A stretch of 38,765 nt of DNA from XYB1-FULL-44-23 sp964502885 (GCA_964502885.1 CAZCXU010000011.1:1-38765), one strand, 5' to 3'. Positions 15,112 to 23,709 are shown, counted from the stretch's first letter. The notes: a model not told the origin generated them from the letters alone. Numbers and translations: made by a program.

Positions 15112-16347
15112 ATGCGGATCGCTCTGTTTACCGATGCCTATTTGCCGAATATCAATGGAGTGAGTTTTTCGGTGGAGGTATTTTCGCAGATACTGGCTGA
15201 GAGTGGTAATCAGGTAGAGATATATGCGCCGGCGTATAAAGGCGGCGGGGGTGTTGAGAGAAAAGGAAAGGTGGTGGTGCGCAGGTTTTATTCTTTCCCG
15301 ATTCCCACATACAAAGATACTCATCTGGCGATACCCGATTTGCCGGGGGTGTATTCTTCGGTAGAAGAGTTTAGCCCTGATGTGATTCATATTCAAACTC
15401 CCGGATCTTTGGGATTGACAGGAATATTGGTGGGGAAAATGCTGAAAAAGCCGATTGTGGGAACTTATCACACTCTGATATCGGAAGTGTTGGTGTATGC
15501 GTCGCTTCGCAAAAGTCTGAACAGATATCTTTCGGCCATTGAAAGGGTGGTGGGAGGAATTGGAATCGATTTAAATCTGCTTTCGAAGGAAGCGGAGCGA
15601 ACTGACAAGCCGGAATCGATTCCACAACGGATAACCTGGTCAGTAGTAAACAGAGTTTATAAATACTGCGATGTGGTGATATGTCCTTCAGGAGCGATAA
15701 AACGGGAATTGACGAAACGGGGAGTGAACAGGCCGATTGAGGTTATTTCAAACGGGGTGGATGTTGATGAGTTTTGGCCGAAGAAAAATAATGTGTTTTA
15801 TAAAACTATCTTATGTGTTGGCAGGCTGGGATTTGAAAAAAACGTTGATATAGTAGTGAAAGCTTTTGCCGAAGCAAGTCCGGAAATTCCCGAAGTGAAG
15901 ATGATAATTGCCGGGGATGGGCCGGCAAGGGTAGAGCTGGAGGGTCTGGTGATGCGTTTGAAGATTGAAAAGAAAGTGAAGTTTTTGGGGATGGTCGATA
16001 GAAAAAAGCTGCCGGAAGTGTATAGGAAAGCGGATGTATTTGTAACGGCCTCAACTATGGAGACGCAGGGAATGGTGGTTTTGGAAGCGATGTCCTGCGG
16101 TTTGCCGACCATAGGAGTAAGGAAGTACGCACTTCCTGACGTGATTAAAGACGGAATAAACGGGTATGTGGTAAAGCCGGGCAGCGTTCAAGGAATGGCT
16201 AAAATGATGGTGAGGATATGTCGGGATGAGAAGCTGCGGGAAAAGCTTTCCAGAGGCGCTGTGGATATGGCTAAAGGGCACGATGTGCGGGAGATGGCCA
16301 GGAAGTTGTCCGGAGTGTATCAGGATGCGATTTTGAGGAAGATTTAG
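15112..16347 (+). CDS. GT4-family glycosyltransferase
   Basis: A 411-residue GT-B glycosyltransferase that moves a sugar from a nucleotide donor to an acceptor, probably a membrane lipid. The N-terminal domain begins RIALFTDAYLPNINGVS and contains HIQTPGSLGLTG and GTYHT. The C-terminal donor domain has SNGVDVDEFWP, CVGRLGFEKN, IAGDGP and the ETQGMVVLEAMSCGLP motif with the family glutamates. These features match enzymes that glycosylate diacylglycerol or phosphatidylinositol. It follows the beta-lactamase-fold gene by 12 nt and ends the + strand carbon/envelope block. Confidence 0.9.
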   Translation: MRIALFTDAYLPNINGVSFSVEVFSQILAESGNQVEIYAPAYKGGGGVERKGKVVVRRFYSFPIPTYKDTHLAIPDLPGVYSSVEEFSPDVIHIQTPGSLGLTGILVGKMLKKPIVGTYHTLISEVLVYASLRKSLNRYLSAIERVVGGIGIDLNLLSKEAERTDKPESIPQRITWSVVNRVYKYCDVVICPSGAIKRELTKRGVNRPIEVISNGVDVDEFWPKKNNVFYKTILCVGRLGFEKNVDIVVKAFAEASPEIPEVKMIIAGDGPARVELEGLVMRLKIEKKVKFLGMVDRKKLPEVYRKADVFVTASTMETQGMVVLEAMSCGLPTIGVRKYALPDVIKDGINGYVVKPGSVQGMAKMMVRICRDEKLREKLSRGAVDMAKGHDVREMARKLSGVYQDAILRKI

Positions 16348-16387
16348 ATATGTCGTTTTGTTTGAGTAGGTCTTAGAGGACCGATAG

Positions 16388-16520
16388 TTGCGCGCAATTT
16401 TATTGAATACTCATCTTCGCGCACCATCTATATTCTCGTCTCACACCAGTGCTCTATCTTACTTGATGTCTGATTTGGTGAGACTGCGAAAATTCCTCCA
16501 AGACCTACATCAAACTGTAG
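16388..16520. other. Convergent intergenic region with competing inverted repeats
   Basis: The 236 nt between the convergent GT4 and GT2 genes hold no convincing ORF and are less G-rich than the surroundings. I see a TTGCGCGCAA palindrome (16388-16397), GTCTCAC (16438-16444) matching GTGAGAC (16478-16484), TTGATGT (16463-16469) matching ACATCAA (16507-16513), TTGG/CCAA inside it, and CTACA (16505-16509) matching TGTAG (16516-16520). Several of these pairings exclude each other. It could be a bidirectional terminator or a small RNA. Confidence 0.35.
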
Positions 16521-16583
16521 CAATGTTAATTGTGGTTGGCTTTCGCAATCTAGTTCATGACCAGACTTTTTGCTTGTGGATGA

Positions 16584-17288
16584 TTAGATGTCGCGGATGG
16601 GGATAAAGTTGGAGCTGGATTTTCCGGTAAATTTGAGACGAAAGAAGTTGGCGAAGTGGTGAGCAAAAAAACGCCAGCCTTCTTTTCGGAGTCGGCGGCT
16701 GCTGGTGTAGACGATGACCTGGGGATGATAGATGATTTTGCCAACTTTGCGAATGCGGTAACCAATATCCACGTCTTCGGCAGTGGGCAGGCTGGTGTTG
16801 TAGCCGCCGATTTTTTCATAGGCGGTTTTTCTGACTGCAAAGTTCATACCCACAGTCTGATCGTTTTTGAGGGCACGATTGATAAGCAAATATAGCGTGT
16901 TTAGATGGCTCATCATGCGAAAGCCCAGTGTCTGATCCATAAAATAAGTAGGTCCATATACGCAAACTACCTGTGGATCCACAAAACTGGTTACGATATT
17001 TTCCAGCCACTGGGGTGAGGGGGCGGAATCGGCATCGGTGGAGGCGATGATTTGTCCTCTGGCAGCTGCAAAGCCTTCTTTTCTGGCCGCAGAGACACCT
17101 GGTTGTTTCTGGGTGATGACGCGCCAGCCCGCCGATCTACAAATCTTTGGAGTTGAGTCTGTGCTTTTGTCGAGAGCCACCACTTCAAAATCTTTGAAAG
17201 TCTGGTGTTTGAGTGCCTCTATGCAGGGGGAGATATATTTTTCTTCGTTGAAAGTGGGAACGACTACAGTGACGGCAGGAGTGGCCAC
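16584..17288 (-). CDS. GT2-family glycosyltransferase
   Basis: A 234-residue GT-A fold glycosyltransferase. It shows VVVPTFNEEKYI at the start, the metal- and donor-binding STDADS (DxD type), VGMNFAVRKTAYEKIGGYN and the catalytic AEDVDIGYRI motif. There is no clear C-terminal membrane segment, so it is probably a cytosolic or membrane-associated enzyme adding sugars to a lipid or cell-surface acceptor. It is the last gene of the minus-strand envelope block behind the two penicillin-binding proteins. The 73 nt between it and the small peptide gene contain nothing I can identify. Confidence 0.87.
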   Translation of the reverse strand: MATPAVTVVVPTFNEEKYISPCIEALKHQTFKDFEVVALDKSTDSTPKICRSAGWRVITQKQPGVSAARKEGFAAARGQIIASTDADSAPSPQWLENIVTSFVDPQVVCVYGPTYFMDQTLGFRMMSHLNTLYLLINRALKNDQTVGMNFAVRKTAYEKIGGYNTSLPTAEDVDIGYRIRKVGKIIYHPQVIVYTSSRRLRKEGWRFFAHHFANFFRLKFTGKSSSNFIPIRDI

Positions 17289-17361
17289 ATGATGATTATA
17301 TCGCTTTCTTAAAATAAAATGTCTGAATTTGTGACAATATAGTCAGTGGATTTTTTGGGAG

Positions 17362-17451
17362 TTATATCAGGGGCTGGTTGGTGATGTTTACCAGTAAGAT
17401 AACCGTGACCAGCGCGGCAAGCAGGGCAATCAAGATGAGAGTGTTTTTCAT
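17362..17451 (-). CDS. 29-residue membrane peptide
   Basis: A tiny ORF that starts with ATG 4 nt after the stop codon of the upstream penicillin-binding protein. The peptide has a short polar start (MKNT), about 18 straight hydrophobic residues and a polar TNQPLI tail, which is a textbook single membrane segment. Spacing suggests translational coupling. A function cannot be read from sequence; small membrane peptides often bind and tune a larger partner, here plausibly the penicillin-binding protein. Confidence 0.5.
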   Translation of the reverse strand: MKNTLILIALLAALVTVILLVNITNQPLI

Positions 17452-17455
17452 ATGC

Positions 17456-19672
17456 TTAAGGACGAATGGTCCAAGCTCCGTCTAGAAGTGTATCATGTTC
17501 GGGATTTCTGAAATTGATTCTCCTCATATTTTCGTTTGGTTGGGTTATATTCTGAATTACGCTTTCAACACAAGCAGTTTTGGGTTGAGTGCCGAAAATA
17601 AAATATTCTGTTTTTCCGGCACACCAGGCACAGGCAAGTTGACCTGTGAGGGGGCAAATAGTTGCTTTGACAAGTCCGTCTGGCGGAGTAAATTTTGCGT
17701 TGGGGTAGATTTTCAGCAATTCAGCGGTAAGACTTCGCCAGATGGGGGAGGCGCCGGTTATACCGGAAGCTATGTAGCTCATGGGGGAGTTGTCATTGTT
17801 CCCTACCCAGACTGCAACTAAAAAATCCGGCGTGTATCCAATAGTCCAATTGTCACGCAAGCTGTTGGTGGTGCCAGTTTTTACGGCTACCTGTTTGTCT
17901 TTGAAGTATAGCTGTGAGTTAAGTCCGAAAGTGGGAGATCTGGCCTGATTGTCTGCCAGAATGTCAGTGATTAGGAATGCAATGCGGGGGTCAATAACTT
18001 CGTTGCGTGAACAGTGGGGCGATGGGGGAGAGGAGCTGTCGGGTTTTAGAGGATTAAAGATGGTTTTTTCGCAGGAAAGTTTTTCCAGCACCCGTCCGTA
18101 ACGGTCTTTGACTTCTAAAAGTGGATTGAGAGCGACTTTGTTTCCGTAATTGGCAAACACGCCATAGGCGGCAGCCAATTCGGTCATTTTTATTTCCCCA
18201 CCTCCCAAAGTTAATGATAGGCCGAAGCGTTGTGGGTCGTCCCAGGTGGTAATTCCTAGTTTTTCTCCAAAGCCGATTAGGTGTTCTACTCCTAGTGAGG
18301 CAAGAATTTTTACGGCAGGAATGTTGTAAGACGAAGCCAATGCCGTGCGCAGAGTGACGCGGCCATGATACTTGCCATCGTAGTTGACGGGCGAGTAGCT
18401 GGGTTGGCCGGCAAAGCGGTAAGTGATTGGTGAATCGTCTATGATTGAAGCGGCGGTAAATCCGGACTGGAGTGCCAATGCGTAGTTTAACGGCTTGATG
18501 CTTGATCCTGGTTGGCGCTTGGCAAGTGTGACATTTACGTTGCCGTCGTTCTTCAGATCGAAATAGTTTTTTGAGCCAACCATGGCAAGGATTTCGCCTG
18601 TGGCCGGTTTGGTAATCAAAACCGCACCGTTTCCCACTTTGAGTCGAGAGAGCTTGTTGATTTCTGTGGCTACTGTTTTTTCGGCAAACTCCTGTAGTGA
18701 CAGATCAAGTGTGGTGGTTACTTCCAGACCGCCTGATTCCACAATTTCGGAGCCGTATTTTTGAGCCAGTAAATCTTTGATATACATAACAAAGTGGGGA
18801 GCGTTGATATCCGTTGCGGGACTTTGAAAAGTCAGGTCTGAAGCAGAGGCAGTTTCAGCTTGTTCCCAGGAAATGTATTTTGCGGCAACCATCTGGCGAA
18901 GCACTTCCAGCTGACGGAGTTTTGCCAGCTCGGGGTGGGCGCCAAACGGAGAATATGAGGTGGGGGAGGCTGGCAAGCCGGCGAGCATGGCACTTTGAGA
19001 GAGGTTGAGATCTTTGGCCGGTTTACCAAAATAAGCAAAGGCGGCCTCCTCGATGCCGTATGCTGCTCCACCAAATGGGACACGGTTTAGGTACATGTCC
19101 AGAATCTGATCTTTGGAGTAGATCGATTCGACTGCTATAGAGAGAACAAGCTCTTTAAGTTTTCGTTGAACAGTACGCTCGGGAGAGAGAAGAGATGTTT
19201 TGACGAGCTGCTGAGTTATGGTGGAGCCTCCTTGAATTGAACAAGCAGTATTTGTGTGAAAGAGAAAGTTTTGTGCGACACATTTCAGGTTTTTGCCGAG
19301 AGAGCGGGCAATCCCTGATAAGGAAAAGCCTTTATGGTTGTAAAAATTTTTGTCTTCGATGGCCAGCACGGCTTGTATTAGATGCAAGGGCAAGTCTTTG
19401 AGAGAAACGAGTGTGCGGTTTTGGGTGCGGTATATTTTATAGAGGAGCTTGCCGTTTCGGTCTCGAATGTGGGTTGTGAGAGGCAAAGACTGGGTGGATA
19501 GTTGGGAGGGTGAGGGAAGATCTTTGAGAACGATCAGATGAAAGGATACAAGTGATGCAAATAAACCGATAAATATCGCAACTAAGGTGAGAAAGGGTTT
19601 GGGGTAGCTTCGGGGGGAGCTAAAAAAAGCGACTAGCGGGTAAATTTTTTTGAGCGCTCTTTTTAACGTCAT
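17456..19672 (-). CDS. Bifunctional penicillin-binding protein 1A (copy 1)
   Basis: Polymerises and cross-links peptidoglycan outside the membrane. The 738-residue protein has a membrane anchor (27-48), a GT51 glycosyltransferase domain with catalytic Glu106 in the EDKNF motif, QGGSTITQQ (147-155), and RKLKEL and MYLNRVPFGG. The transpeptidase domain has SSIK (S390, K393), SYN (448-450) and KTGTTN (598-603). The C-terminal tail contains several cysteines (ICPLTGQLACAWC) not typical of the family, perhaps forming disulfides outside. The neighbouring copy at 19873 is a clear paralogue with the same domain order. A TATAAT 10 nt before the ATG suggests its own promoter. Confidence 0.94.
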   Translation of the reverse strand: MTLKRALKKIYPLVAFFSSPRSYPKPFLTLVAIFIGLFASLVSFHLIVLKDLPSPSQLSTQSLPLTTHIRDRNGKLLYKIYRTQNRTLVSLKDLPLHLIQAVLAIEDKNFYNHKGFSLSGIARSLGKNLKCVAQNFLFHTNTACSIQGGSTITQQLVKTSLLSPERTVQRKLKELVLSIAVESIYSKDQILDMYLNRVPFGGAAYGIEEAAFAYFGKPAKDLNLSQSAMLAGLPASPTSYSPFGAHPELAKLRQLEVLRQMVAAKYISWEQAETASASDLTFQSPATDINAPHFVMYIKDLLAQKYGSEIVESGGLEVTTTLDLSLQEFAEKTVATEINKLSRLKVGNGAVLITKPATGEILAMVGSKNYFDLKNDGNVNVTLAKRQPGSSIKPLNYALALQSGFTAASIIDDSPITYRFAGQPSYSPVNYDGKYHGRVTLRTALASSYNIPAVKILASLGVEHLIGFGEKLGITTWDDPQRFGLSLTLGGGEIKMTELAAAYGVFANYGNKVALNPLLEVKDRYGRVLEKLSCEKTIFNPLKPDSSSPPSPHCSRNEVIDPRIAFLITDILADNQARSPTFGLNSQLYFKDKQVAVKTGTTNSLRDNWTIGYTPDFLVAVWVGNNDNSPMSYIASGITGASPIWRSLTAELLKIYPNAKFTPPDGLVKATICPLTGQLACAWCAGKTEYFIFGTQPKTACVESVIQNITQPNENMRRINFRNPEHDTLLDGAWTIRP

Positions 19673-19682
19673 GGCGAGTCGG

Positions 19683-19688
19683 ATTATA
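19683..19688 (-). promoter_or_regulatory. -10 box of PBP copy 1
   Basis: A perfect TATAAT on the minus strand ends 10 nt before the ATG at 19672. It lies in the 200-nt gap (19673-19872) between the two PBP genes. The same gap has CTTCG/CGAAG inverted sequences around 19794-19821 that might terminate the upstream gene. I see no ORF there. Confidence 0.5.
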
Positions 19689-19872
19689 TCCTAACGTCTG
19701 AGGCAAAAATGAGGGTGAATTAACCGTGTTGCTATTTGAAGGATTATCCCCCCTTGCAGAAAACTGTGGGTGTGAGCTAAGGGACGAATGCGAAGAAATT
19801 TCTGCTTCGGAGGGATTTCGCTCCCGGCGAAGTAGTGGGGAGAAGATATCCCAGGCGTTAACTTGGGGAGCC

Positions 19873-22200
19873 TCATCTGATGATGGCTTTGCCATTTTTG
19901 TCCAGGGAAATCAAATCTGCGCTGCCAAATCCTCCTGCACAATCGAGACAAAGGACTGTTTTGAGCGGGTCATACAGTACGGCGTGGTTTTGGACTTCGA
20001 TCTGGTCGGGAGTTTCGATCTGTTGACGATAGGTGGCGGGGACATTGGCGCCACGAATCATGGGGATATCGCGGCGAATACCGCTATCGTAAGCCGGAAA
20101 AGTACCCCGTAAGAAATATTCATAGCGAGGTTGACAGTCCGGGCTGGGGTTTTCCGGGACCCGGTATCCGGAAAGGCTGCATACCAGTGTGCCCTCGACT
20201 TCTGCCGGTTGGGTGGGCCAGCGCTGAGGAGAGTTTTTGAGTGCGTAAGACATAATTTTGTTCCAGATCGGAGATGCACCTGTTACCCCGGAGGCGATAC
20301 GACTCATGGTGGTGTTGTCATTGTTTCCTACCCAGACTGCGGTGAGGATGTCGGGGTTGTAGCCGATTGTCCAATTGTCACGAAGATCATTTGTGGTTCC
20401 GGTCTTGACTGAGATTTCCGGGTGTTTGCTGATGTTGAGATACGAGGAATTGCCGAAAGTGGCTGACCTGGCTCCGTTGTCATAAAGGATGTGGGAGATA
20501 ATAAAGGCACTACCCGCAGAGATGACACGGACGTTTGGCGGGGGGAGGACTATGTACTGTTTAGAATTGATAGATATTGGCATTTGCCAAGAAGCGGAGG
20601 AATCTTTTTCTGATGGTGTATGCTCTTTAAGGTTGGCTGATTCGATGATTTTTCCTGAGCGATCCTGAATTTGAAGAATTGGATTCAGGTCTACTCGACG
20701 ACCCTGATTGGCGAGCACTCCGTAAGCTGTGGATAAGTCGATCATAGTAACTTCTCCGCCACCTAAAGTTAAAGACGGGCCGTATTGATCCGGATCACGC
20801 CAGGTTTTTATCCCAAATGCTGAGGAAGAGGCGATAAAATCGGAAAGACCATTGAGGACCAGCGCCTTGACAGCGGGGATATTGAAAGAATTTCCGAGTG
20901 CAAATCTGACCTGGGTTGGTCCGTGGAATTGGCCGTCGTAGTTTTCGGGGCAATAGTCTTTTTGATTTTGTTGAATGAAGCAGGTAGGTTTGTCGGCAAG
21001 GAGAGTGGCGGCGGTAATTACTTTGTGATCGATACCGATGGCAAAGTTGATGGGTTTAATGCTTGATCCCGGCTGACGTTTGGCGAGAGTGACATTCACA
21101 TTACCGTCGCGTTCCATGTCGAAGTAGTCGCGGGAACCAACCATGGCAAGGATTTCACCTGTGGTGGGTTTGGTTACCAGGGCCGCACCGTTGCCAACCT
21201 TTTCCCGTTTCAATTTGGCCGTTTCCGAAGCAACTATGTCCTGGGCCTGTTGTTGCAGGTCCAGGTCGAGGGTTGTAGTTACGGTGAACCCAGTTTTTTG
21301 AACTGTTTCGAGACCGTATTTGGAAATGAGCCGATCTTTGACCCAAAGCGAAAAATGAGGCGCAAGAATTTTTGTTGGGGAAGTAAACTTGATGGTTTCT
21401 GCTGATGCCGACGCATGTTCTTCCGAGGAAATGTATTTATTTTCCAGCATGAGATCGAGAATGTATTTTTGACGAGCTTTTCCTGATTCGGGTTGGGAGC
21501 CAAAAGGCGAGTAATAACTGGGAGCTTGGGGGAGTCCAGCCAGAAGGGCACTCTCGGCAATAGAGAGATCTTTGGAAGATTTGGCAAAGTAGGTTTGTGA
21601 TGCTGATTCCAATCCATACGCAGTACCACCATAGGGTACCTGATTTAGATACATTTCCAGAATCTGGTCTTTGTTGTATATAGCTTCTACGGCAACACTG
21701 AGAACGAATTCACGAATTTTTCTTCTGATGGTGCGATCATCTGAAAGAAGTGCTTTTTTTACCAATTGCTGGGTAATTGTTGAACCACCTTCAAGGCGTT
21801 GGCCTAAGAATGTCTTAATGAATGCGCGGGCAATACCACGAATTGAGAATCCGCTGTGTTTGTAGAAGTCTTTGTCTTCGGCCGCCAGGGTGGCTAGCCA
21901 GACATGACGGGGAAGCGTGGAAAGACTGATGGGTGTGCGACGTTCATCTTCAAAGATTTCATATATCAGCTGTCCGTGGCGATCCAGGAGTTTTGTGGAG
22001 GCGATGGCGGGATGTTTGGTTAAATTGCGAGGATCCGGGAGTCCCCAAAAAATGTAAAGATTAAAAATCACAAAAAGACTGATGAGAAGATAGAGAAAGA
22101 GTTTTTGTCTTTTTGTAGGACGGAAAATGCAGATTTTTGAAATCAGTTTTGCGGCGTATTCTGTGTTTTTTTTGAGGTGACGTATGGCCTTTTTAGGCAT
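19873..22200 (-). CDS. Bifunctional penicillin-binding protein 1A (copy 2)
   Basis: A 775-residue paralogue of the adjacent gene, with a basic cytoplasmic N-terminus, a membrane anchor (33-53), a GT51 domain (catalytic Glu108 in AAEDKDFY, GGSTITQQ at 138-145, MYLNQVPYGG) and a transpeptidase domain with SSIK (S379, K382), SFN (437-439) and KTGTTN (598-603). Both copies keep all catalytic motifs, so both should be active. The C-terminal extension of about 130 residues differs from copy 1 and also contains cysteines. A TATAAT on the minus strand (22214-22209) ends 8 nt before the ATG. It is divergent from the small membrane gene at 22242. Confidence 0.94.
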   Translation of the reverse strand: MPKKAIRHLKKNTEYAAKLISKICIFRPTKRQKLFLYLLISLFVIFNLYIFWGLPDPRNLTKHPAIASTKLLDRHGQLIYEIFEDERRTPISLSTLPRHVWLATLAAEDKDFYKHSGFSIRGIARAFIKTFLGQRLEGGSTITQQLVKKALLSDDRTIRRKIREFVLSVAVEAIYNKDQILEMYLNQVPYGGTAYGLESASQTYFAKSSKDLSIAESALLAGLPQAPSYYSPFGSQPESGKARQKYILDLMLENKYISSEEHASASAETIKFTSPTKILAPHFSLWVKDRLISKYGLETVQKTGFTVTTTLDLDLQQQAQDIVASETAKLKREKVGNGAALVTKPTTGEILAMVGSRDYFDMERDGNVNVTLAKRQPGSSIKPINFAIGIDHKVITAATLLADKPTCFIQQNQKDYCPENYDGQFHGPTQVRFALGNSFNIPAVKALVLNGLSDFIASSSAFGIKTWRDPDQYGPSLTLGGGEVTMIDLSTAYGVLANQGRRVDLNPILQIQDRSGKIIESANLKEHTPSEKDSSASWQMPISINSKQYIVLPPPNVRVISAGSAFIISHILYDNGARSATFGNSSYLNISKHPEISVKTGTTNDLRDNWTIGYNPDILTAVWVGNNDNTTMSRIASGVTGASPIWNKIMSYALKNSPQRWPTQPAEVEGTLVCSLSGYRVPENPSPDCQPRYEYFLRGTFPAYDSGIRRDIPMIRGANVPATYRQQIETPDQIEVQNHAVLYDPLKTVLCLDCAGGFGSADLISLDKNGKAIIR

Positions 22201-22204
22201 ATGG

Positions 22205-22233
22205 TTGAATTATACCTTGCTAAAGGGTATAGT
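22205..22233. promoter_or_regulatory. Divergent overlapping promoters
   Basis: On the + strand TTGAAT (22205-22210), a 17-nt spacer and TATAGT (22228-22233) end 8 nt before the ATG at 22242. On the minus strand TATAAT (22214-22209) ends 8 nt before the PBP start at 22200. The two elements overlap, so the polymerases are likely to compete for this 41-bp region. Confidence 0.6.
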
Positions 22234-22241
22234 AATTGGCA

Positions 22242-22448
22242 ATGGCTGTTAAGAAGTCTTCCAGAGGTGAATCAAAGGCGGAAATTGTGGGGGAGGCGAG
22301 TTTGGGTGTCTCGGAAGAATCTGGGTTGGACCCGCAGGAAGAAAAAATTCTGGATTGGATACTCAAAGCGGTGGTGACTTTCATCTTGGGTTGGCTGGGA
22401 TTGTCGATATTGATGGTAATAGGTGGCTACTTCGGAATTTGGAAGTAA
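22242..22448 (+). CDS. Small single-segment membrane protein
   Basis: A 68-residue protein with a polar, charged N-terminal half and one hydrophobic segment at about 42-65 (VVTFILGWLGLSILMVIGGYF), ending a few residues later. Function unknown. The ATG at 22242 is set by the -10 box at 22228-22233. The HEPN-like gene starts 3 nt after its stop, so the pair is probably cotranscribed. Confidence 0.65.
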   Translation: MAVKKSSRGESKAEIVGEASLGVSEESGLDPQEEKILDWILKAVVTFILGWLGLSILMVIGGYFGIWK

Positions 22449-22451
22449 GTG

Positions 22452-22943
22452 ATGGAAAATTATCGAGATACAAATTGGTGGAAATATCTGGATGTGTCTA
22501 TGCAAGACTTGGTGATGCAGAGTTTGGAACTTTTACGCAGAGAGAAGGAAAACTCAGCCAGGGGGGTGAAGTTTAATGATTATTCGTTTGTGATTTTTCC
22601 TATGGCAAAAGCTTATGAAGGTTTTTTGAAGAAAGTGTTTTTTGACTTGCGCTTTATCACGAGGCAACAGTATTTTGGCGATCATTTTCGTATTGGCAGG
22701 GCTTTGTCGCCTATGCTTCCCAAGAGGTATCGCCAGGGATGGGTGTATGGCCGATTGGTGGGATATTGCCAAGGTGAAGAGTTGCCGTTATTTATGTGGG
22801 ACATTTGGAAAAAAGCCAGGAATAGAACTTTTCATTTTTTCCCACAGCATCGTGAATTGGTAAGTTTATCGGATGCGGAAAAACTGGTGATGGAAATTTT
22901 GGAAGTCATGGACAAAACTTTATTGGGGTGTCGGGTCATTTGA
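22452..22943 (+). CDS. HEPN-like protein, possible RNase
   Basis: A 163-residue, mostly helical protein. Near the C-terminus, KKARNRTFHFFPQH contains an RNxxxH motif (R123, N124, H128), the signature of HEPN-domain ribonucleases. The central segment, FVIFPMAKAYEGFLKKVFF, resembles the C-terminal domain of RnlA/LsoA-type toxins. No antitoxin-like gene is obvious: the gene before it is a small membrane protein and the gene after a surface protein. It may be a stress RNase, a defence effector, or a non-catalytic HEPN protein. A GTG at 22449 would add one residue. Confidence 0.55.
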   Translation: MENYRDTNWWKYLDVSMQDLVMQSLELLRREKENSARGVKFNDYSFVIFPMAKAYEGFLKKVFFDLRFITRQQYFGDHFRIGRALSPMLPKRYRQGWVYGRLVGYCQGEELPLFMWDIWKKARNRTFHFFPQHRELVSLSDAEKLVMEILEVMDKTLLGCRVI

Positions 22944-22979
22944 TTGGGATTGACCAGGTATGGCATACTAGCGGTGCGC

Positions 22980-23621
22980 ATGAGCACTACAGTTGGGATT
23001 TACCATGGAGCGGGAACGGCAATGTTTTGGATTCGCAGGGGCTTATTCGGAACGATGGCCTTGGCGACTGCAGTAATCATTTTGGGAGTGTCAGTTTTAG
23101 TTTCGGCCGATTCAGGAAGGGCTGAGAATGGAACCGTGGCGGTTGTGGTGAATGCGACCGGCGAAGCGAAACAGAAAATCGAATATTATTTGCCCTATCC
23201 CGGAGTGTTGCCAGATAGCCCCCTATATAAGGTGAAAATGGTAAGAGACAGAATTTCGATGTGGTTGACGTTTGGGGAAGAAAAAAAGGCGGAGAGAGAG
23301 TTGTTGTATGCGGATAAGCGAATAAACGCAGCAGTGGTACTGTCGGAGGGTGGAAAGAAAAGTCTTGGCGTGTCAACGGCAACGAAGGCGAGTAAGTATC
23401 TCTATGGTTCGTTTGTGAAGTTGGAAAAAGTAGCCAAAAGCGGAAAAGATGTAAAGAGTATGTTATTGAAGTTGGGTAAGGCCAGTGCGAAACATGCTGA
23501 GATTTTAGAAAAGATGGCGATGGAAACGGATGGGGGGGATCGGGCTGCGTTGGTGCAATCGTTGGCCTTGGCAAGGCTTGTGAGTGAAAGGTCGGGACAG
23601 TTGATACTGGATAGGAAATAA
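22980..23621 (+). CDS. Secreted DUF5667-like protein
   Basis: A 213-residue protein with a signal-like hydrophobic stretch (about 18-41 from the ATG at 22980), followed by YYLPYPGVLPDSPLYKVKMVRDRISMWLTFGEEKKAERELLYADKR-type sequence, which matches the core of DUF5667 as I know it from CPR bacteria and archaea. The rest is a lysine- and alanine-rich helical bundle. The function of the domain is not known; it is probably on the outside of the membrane. The upstream in-frame ATG at 22944 is less likely because CATACT at 22964-22969 lies 10 nt before 22980. Confidence 0.7.
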   Translation: MSTTVGIYHGAGTAMFWIRRGLFGTMALATAVIILGVSVLVSADSGRAENGTVAVVVNATGEAKQKIEYYLPYPGVLPDSPLYKVKMVRDRISMWLTFGEEKKAERELLYADKRINAAVVLSEGGKKSLGVSTATKASKYLYGSFVKLEKVAKSGKDVKSMLLKLGKASAKHAEILEKMAMETDGGDRAALVQSLALARLVSERSGQLILDRK

Positions 23622-23661
23622 TTTTTTCTGATGCTATTTGATGTAGTAGTTGATAGTTGAC

Positions 23662-23677
23662 GAACAGTTTCTAGTGT
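23662..23677 (+). promoter_or_regulatory. NrdR box 1 (weaker)
   Basis: GAACAGTTTCTAGTGT matches the NrdR-box consensus (acaCwAtATaTwGtgt) at about 11 of 16 positions, with a good right half. It begins exactly 32 nt before the stronger box at 23694, the three-helical-turn spacing typical of paired NrdR sites. It overlaps a possible promoter, TTGACG at 23657-23662 with TTTAAT at 23678-23683. Confidence 0.5.
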
Positions 23678-23693
23678 TTTAATGTGTGTTTTG

Positions 23694-23709
23694 CCACTAG
23701 ATATAGTGG
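23694..23709 (+). promoter_or_regulatory. NrdR box 2
   Basis: CCACTAGATATAGTGG is the core of an 18-bp perfect inverted repeat (23693-23710) and matches every strongly conserved position of the NrdR box. It lies 26 nt upstream of nrdR, so the repressor is predicted to control itself and the ribonucleotide reductase downstream. Confidence 0.75.
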
